Shown here piece after piece: positions 5,518 through 6,794 of a stretch of DNA of 6,794 nucleotides. The DNA lies in NCBI GenBank assembly GCA_024636105.1, contig JAGXHO010000192.1:1-6794 (forward strand), in the 5' to 3' direction. How positions within the stretch are numbered: position 1 is the first letter of the stretch; each line of letters opens with the position of its first letter. This stretch comes from Trueperaceae bacterium. Its GTDB lineage: Bacteria > Deinococcota > Deinococci > Deinococcales > Trueperaceae. Both the position numbers and the translations under genes were made by a program. The notes beneath the pieces are model-generated. The model was not told the DNA's origin and did no database searches. It was given only the letters and a program-made list of their open reading frames with translations.

Positions 5518-6624
5518 CGCGTAGCGCTCCAGAACGTCGACGTCGATCTCGACGCCGAGGCCGGGATCGTCGCGGACGTGGACGTGGCCGTCGACGACCT
5601 CGAAGCGGTTGCGCACCAACTGGTTGCGGATCGGGGAGTCCTCGACGCAGAACTCGAACAGCGGCGCCTCAGGGATGGCCGCGAGCAACGCGAGGGAGGC
5701 GGCGACGTTGATGTCGGTCGTGAACGAGTGGTTGACCACCGAGCGACCGCGGTCGTAGGCGGCCCACGCGATCTTCTTAGCCTCGGTGAGGCCGCCGGTG
5801 CGGGTCGGGTCGATCTGGACGACGTCGATGCGGCCGGCGTCCATGAGGTGGGTGTAAGCGTGGCGCTCGCTCTCGGCCTCACCGGCCGCGATGCGGGTGG
5901 GGACCGCGCGCGAGAGCTCCGCGTAGCCCGCGACGTCGTCCGGCCGCAGCGGTTCCTCGAGCCAGTAGATGTCGTACGCCTCGAAACGGCGCGCCATCTG
6001 GATGGCCGTCTTCGCGTCCCAGACCTGCCCCGCATCGATGAGAACGTCGACGTCGGGGCCGACCGCGCCGCGGATCGCGGCCACGAGCTGCTCGTCGTAC
6101 TTGGCGTCTTGGCCCATGGGATCCCAACCGAACTTGACCGCGGTGAAGCCCTGATCGACGCACCAACGGGCCCGGTCGGCCGTCGCGTCGAGGGTGTCGC
6201 CGAACAGCGTGCTGGCGTACGCGCGGACGCTGCGCCGGAACGCGCCACCGAGCAGCGTGTGCACCGGCAGGCCGGTCGCCTTGCCGAAGATGTCCCACAA
6301 CGCCAGGTCGATGCCGCTCATGGCATGGACGAACAGCCCGCGGCGTCCGGCGTAGCGCGACCCCTGGTACATGTCGTGCCAGAGCCGCTCGATCTCGAGG
6401 GGATCCTTCCCCAGCACCAGCTCGCGCAGACCGCTGGTGATGCTGTTCGACATCGGCGCCTCGATCGCGGCCTTGGCGACCAACGGCGAGGAGTCGACCT
6501 CACCGACGCCGGTGATGCCGGCGTCGGTCGTGACCATGACGATCAGGGCGTCTTGGGTGCCGTCGGACCGCTTGGCGATGGTGGGGAGCGCGAGGTGGAT
6601 CGCGCGGACGTCGGTGATCTTCAT
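5506..6624 (-). CDS. Enolase-superfamily (mandelate racemase/muconate lactonizing) acid-sugar dehydratase-like protein
   Basis: A 372-residue protein of usual length with an N-terminal alpha+beta capping domain (about 1-125) and a C-terminal barrel. The metal ligands are D197 (IDAGQVWD), E223 (WLEEP) and E249 (AAGE). The catalytic dyad is D272 (IDPTRTGG) and H299 (VVNHSF), with E324 (LFEF) as the likely electrophilic acid. After barrel strand 2 the sequence is K164-F-G166, so the second Lys of the KxK motif typical of mandelate racemase is absent; this favours a one-base (His299) mechanism. Such proteins usually abstract the proton alpha to a carboxylate and eliminate water from a sugar acid to give a 2-keto-3-deoxy acid, but many subgroups are uncharacterised and I cannot name the substrate. 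The ATG at 6624 has GAAGG 7 bases upstream and gives the standard MKITDVRAI N-terminus; the frame is open to 6735, but that part overlaps the preceding gene. Confidence 0.92.
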   Translation of the reverse strand: MKITDVRAIHLALPTIAKRSDGTQDALIVMVTTDAGITGVGEVDSSPLVAKAAIEAPMSNSITSGLRELVLGKDPLEIERLWHDMYQGSRYAGRRGLFVHAMSGIDLALWDIFGKATGLPVHTLLGGAFRRSVRAYASTLFGDTLDATADRARWCVDQGFTAVKFGWDPMGQDAKYDEQLVAAIRGAVGPDVDVLIDAGQVWDAKTAIQMARRFEAYDIYWLEEPLRPDDVAGYAELSRAVPTRIAAGEAESERHAYTHLMDAGRIDVVQIDPTRTGGLTEAKKIAWAAYDRGRSVVNHSFTTDINVAASLALLAAIPEAPLFEFCVEDSPIRNQLVRNRFEVVDGHVHVRDDPGLGVEIDVDVLERYAVSV

Positions 6625-6631
6625 GGGGTCG

Positions 6632-6636
6632 CCTTC
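6632..6636 (-). promoter_or_regulatory. Ribosome binding site for the dehydratase
   Basis: GAAGG on the minus strand, 7 bases upstream of the ATG at 6624, in the 29-base gap after the preceding stop (6654). It supports this start over an upstream in-frame GTG/ATG that would extend into the previous gene. Confidence 0.55.
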
Positions 6637-6653
6637 GGGGGTACGCGCACGGC

Positions 6654-6794
6654 CTAGAAGCCGAACGGGAGGTCGCGGGTGGCCGATGCGACGCGCTTCT
6701 CGCGCCGCGGCGGGGCGGGGCGGGCGCGGAACCACGCCACCATCTCGACGAACTCGGACACCGCGCGCTCGAAGGCTAGTCGCCCCTTCTCGGC
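6654..6794 (-). CDS. C-terminal fragment, possibly creatininase (creatinine amidohydrolase) family
   Basis: The last 46 codons of a gene that enters from the right edge and ends at TAG (6656-6654). The tail begins AEKGRLAFERAVSEFVEMV, an amphipathic helix, then WFRARPAPPRR and a basic, loosely structured end finishing DLPFGF. The EKGR...ERAV...FV helix followed by a Pro-rich tail resembles the C-terminus of creatininase-family metal-dependent amidohydrolases, which often sit next to RidA and enolase-superfamily genes, but no catalytic residue is in view and the match is from memory. It is read in the same direction, 29 bases before the dehydratase, so it is very probably in the same operon. 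The high GC and third-position bias support real coding; the family call is tentative. Confidence 0.5.
   Translation of the reverse strand, partial: AEKGRLAFERAVSEFVEMVAWFRARPAPPRREKRVASATRDLPFGF

Noticed and set aside
4026..5711. 561-codon open frame on the plus strand
   Set aside because: It lies antisense to the mutarotase, RidA and dehydratase genes, which have clear family motifs. Its translation is Arg/Gly/Asp/Val-rich low-complexity, typical of antisense frames in high-GC DNA, and it has no recognisable domain.
5416..6657. 413-codon plus-strand open frame opposite the dehydratase
   Set aside because: It is antisense to an enolase-superfamily gene with all metal ligands intact; the translation is Asp/Val/Arg-rich with no family resemblance.

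Overview
The window is a densely packed, single-strand (all minus) catabolic gene cluster from a high-GC bacterium. GC-rich third codon positions, GTG starts and short stop/start overlaps fit Chloroflexota (Thermomicrobia-like), Actinomycetota or a similar high-GC lineage. I see no rRNA, tRNA or other marker, so the lineage is a guess. No mobile element, CRISPR array, RNA gene or convincing terminator is visible, and no gene-free stretch is longer than about 50 bases.

Transcription runs right to left. In that order the genes are: (1) the last 46 codons of an unidentified protein, perhaps creatininase family (6654-6794); (2) an enolase-superfamily (mandelate racemase/muconate lactonizing enzyme) acid-sugar dehydratase-like protein (5506-6624); (3) a RidA/YjgF-family protein (5085-5459); (4) an aldose 1-epimerase-like (mutarotase) protein (3999-5084); (5) a CpdA/Icc-like metallophosphoesterase (3178-4002); (6) a metallo-beta-lactamase-fold hydrolase with a C-terminal winged-helix-like tail (2222-3181); (7) an NAD-type short-chain dehydrogenase/reductase, SDR (1420-2199); (8) a KduD-like SDR (650-1423); (9) an acetoacetate decarboxylase-like protein running off the left edge (1-653).

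Four junctions are 4-base ATGA/GTGA overlaps and one is a direct TAG|GTG abutment. Short gaps with a Shine-Dalgarno sequence occur only before genes 2, 3 and 7. The cluster therefore looks like one operon with three translationally coupled blocks: the dehydratase; RidA to the metallo-hydrolase; and the two SDRs with the decarboxylase-like gene.

The gene set resembles a non-phosphorylative sugar or uronate pathway: mutarotase, dehydrogenase, lactone or ester hydrolase, acid-sugar dehydratase, ketodeoxy-acid dehydrogenase, then C-C cleavage. An acetoacetate-decarboxylase-superfamily enzyme sits where a fumarylacetoacetase-type hydrolase or aldolase would be expected. Several of the enzymes carry substitutions at canonical active-site positions: YxxxR instead of YxxxK in the KduD-like SDR, Lys for the RidA substrate-binding Arg, loss of two accessory decarboxylase residues, and KxG instead of KxK in the dehydratase. 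The substrate and exact chemistry may therefore be non-standard. The pathway assignment is inference from family membership and context.
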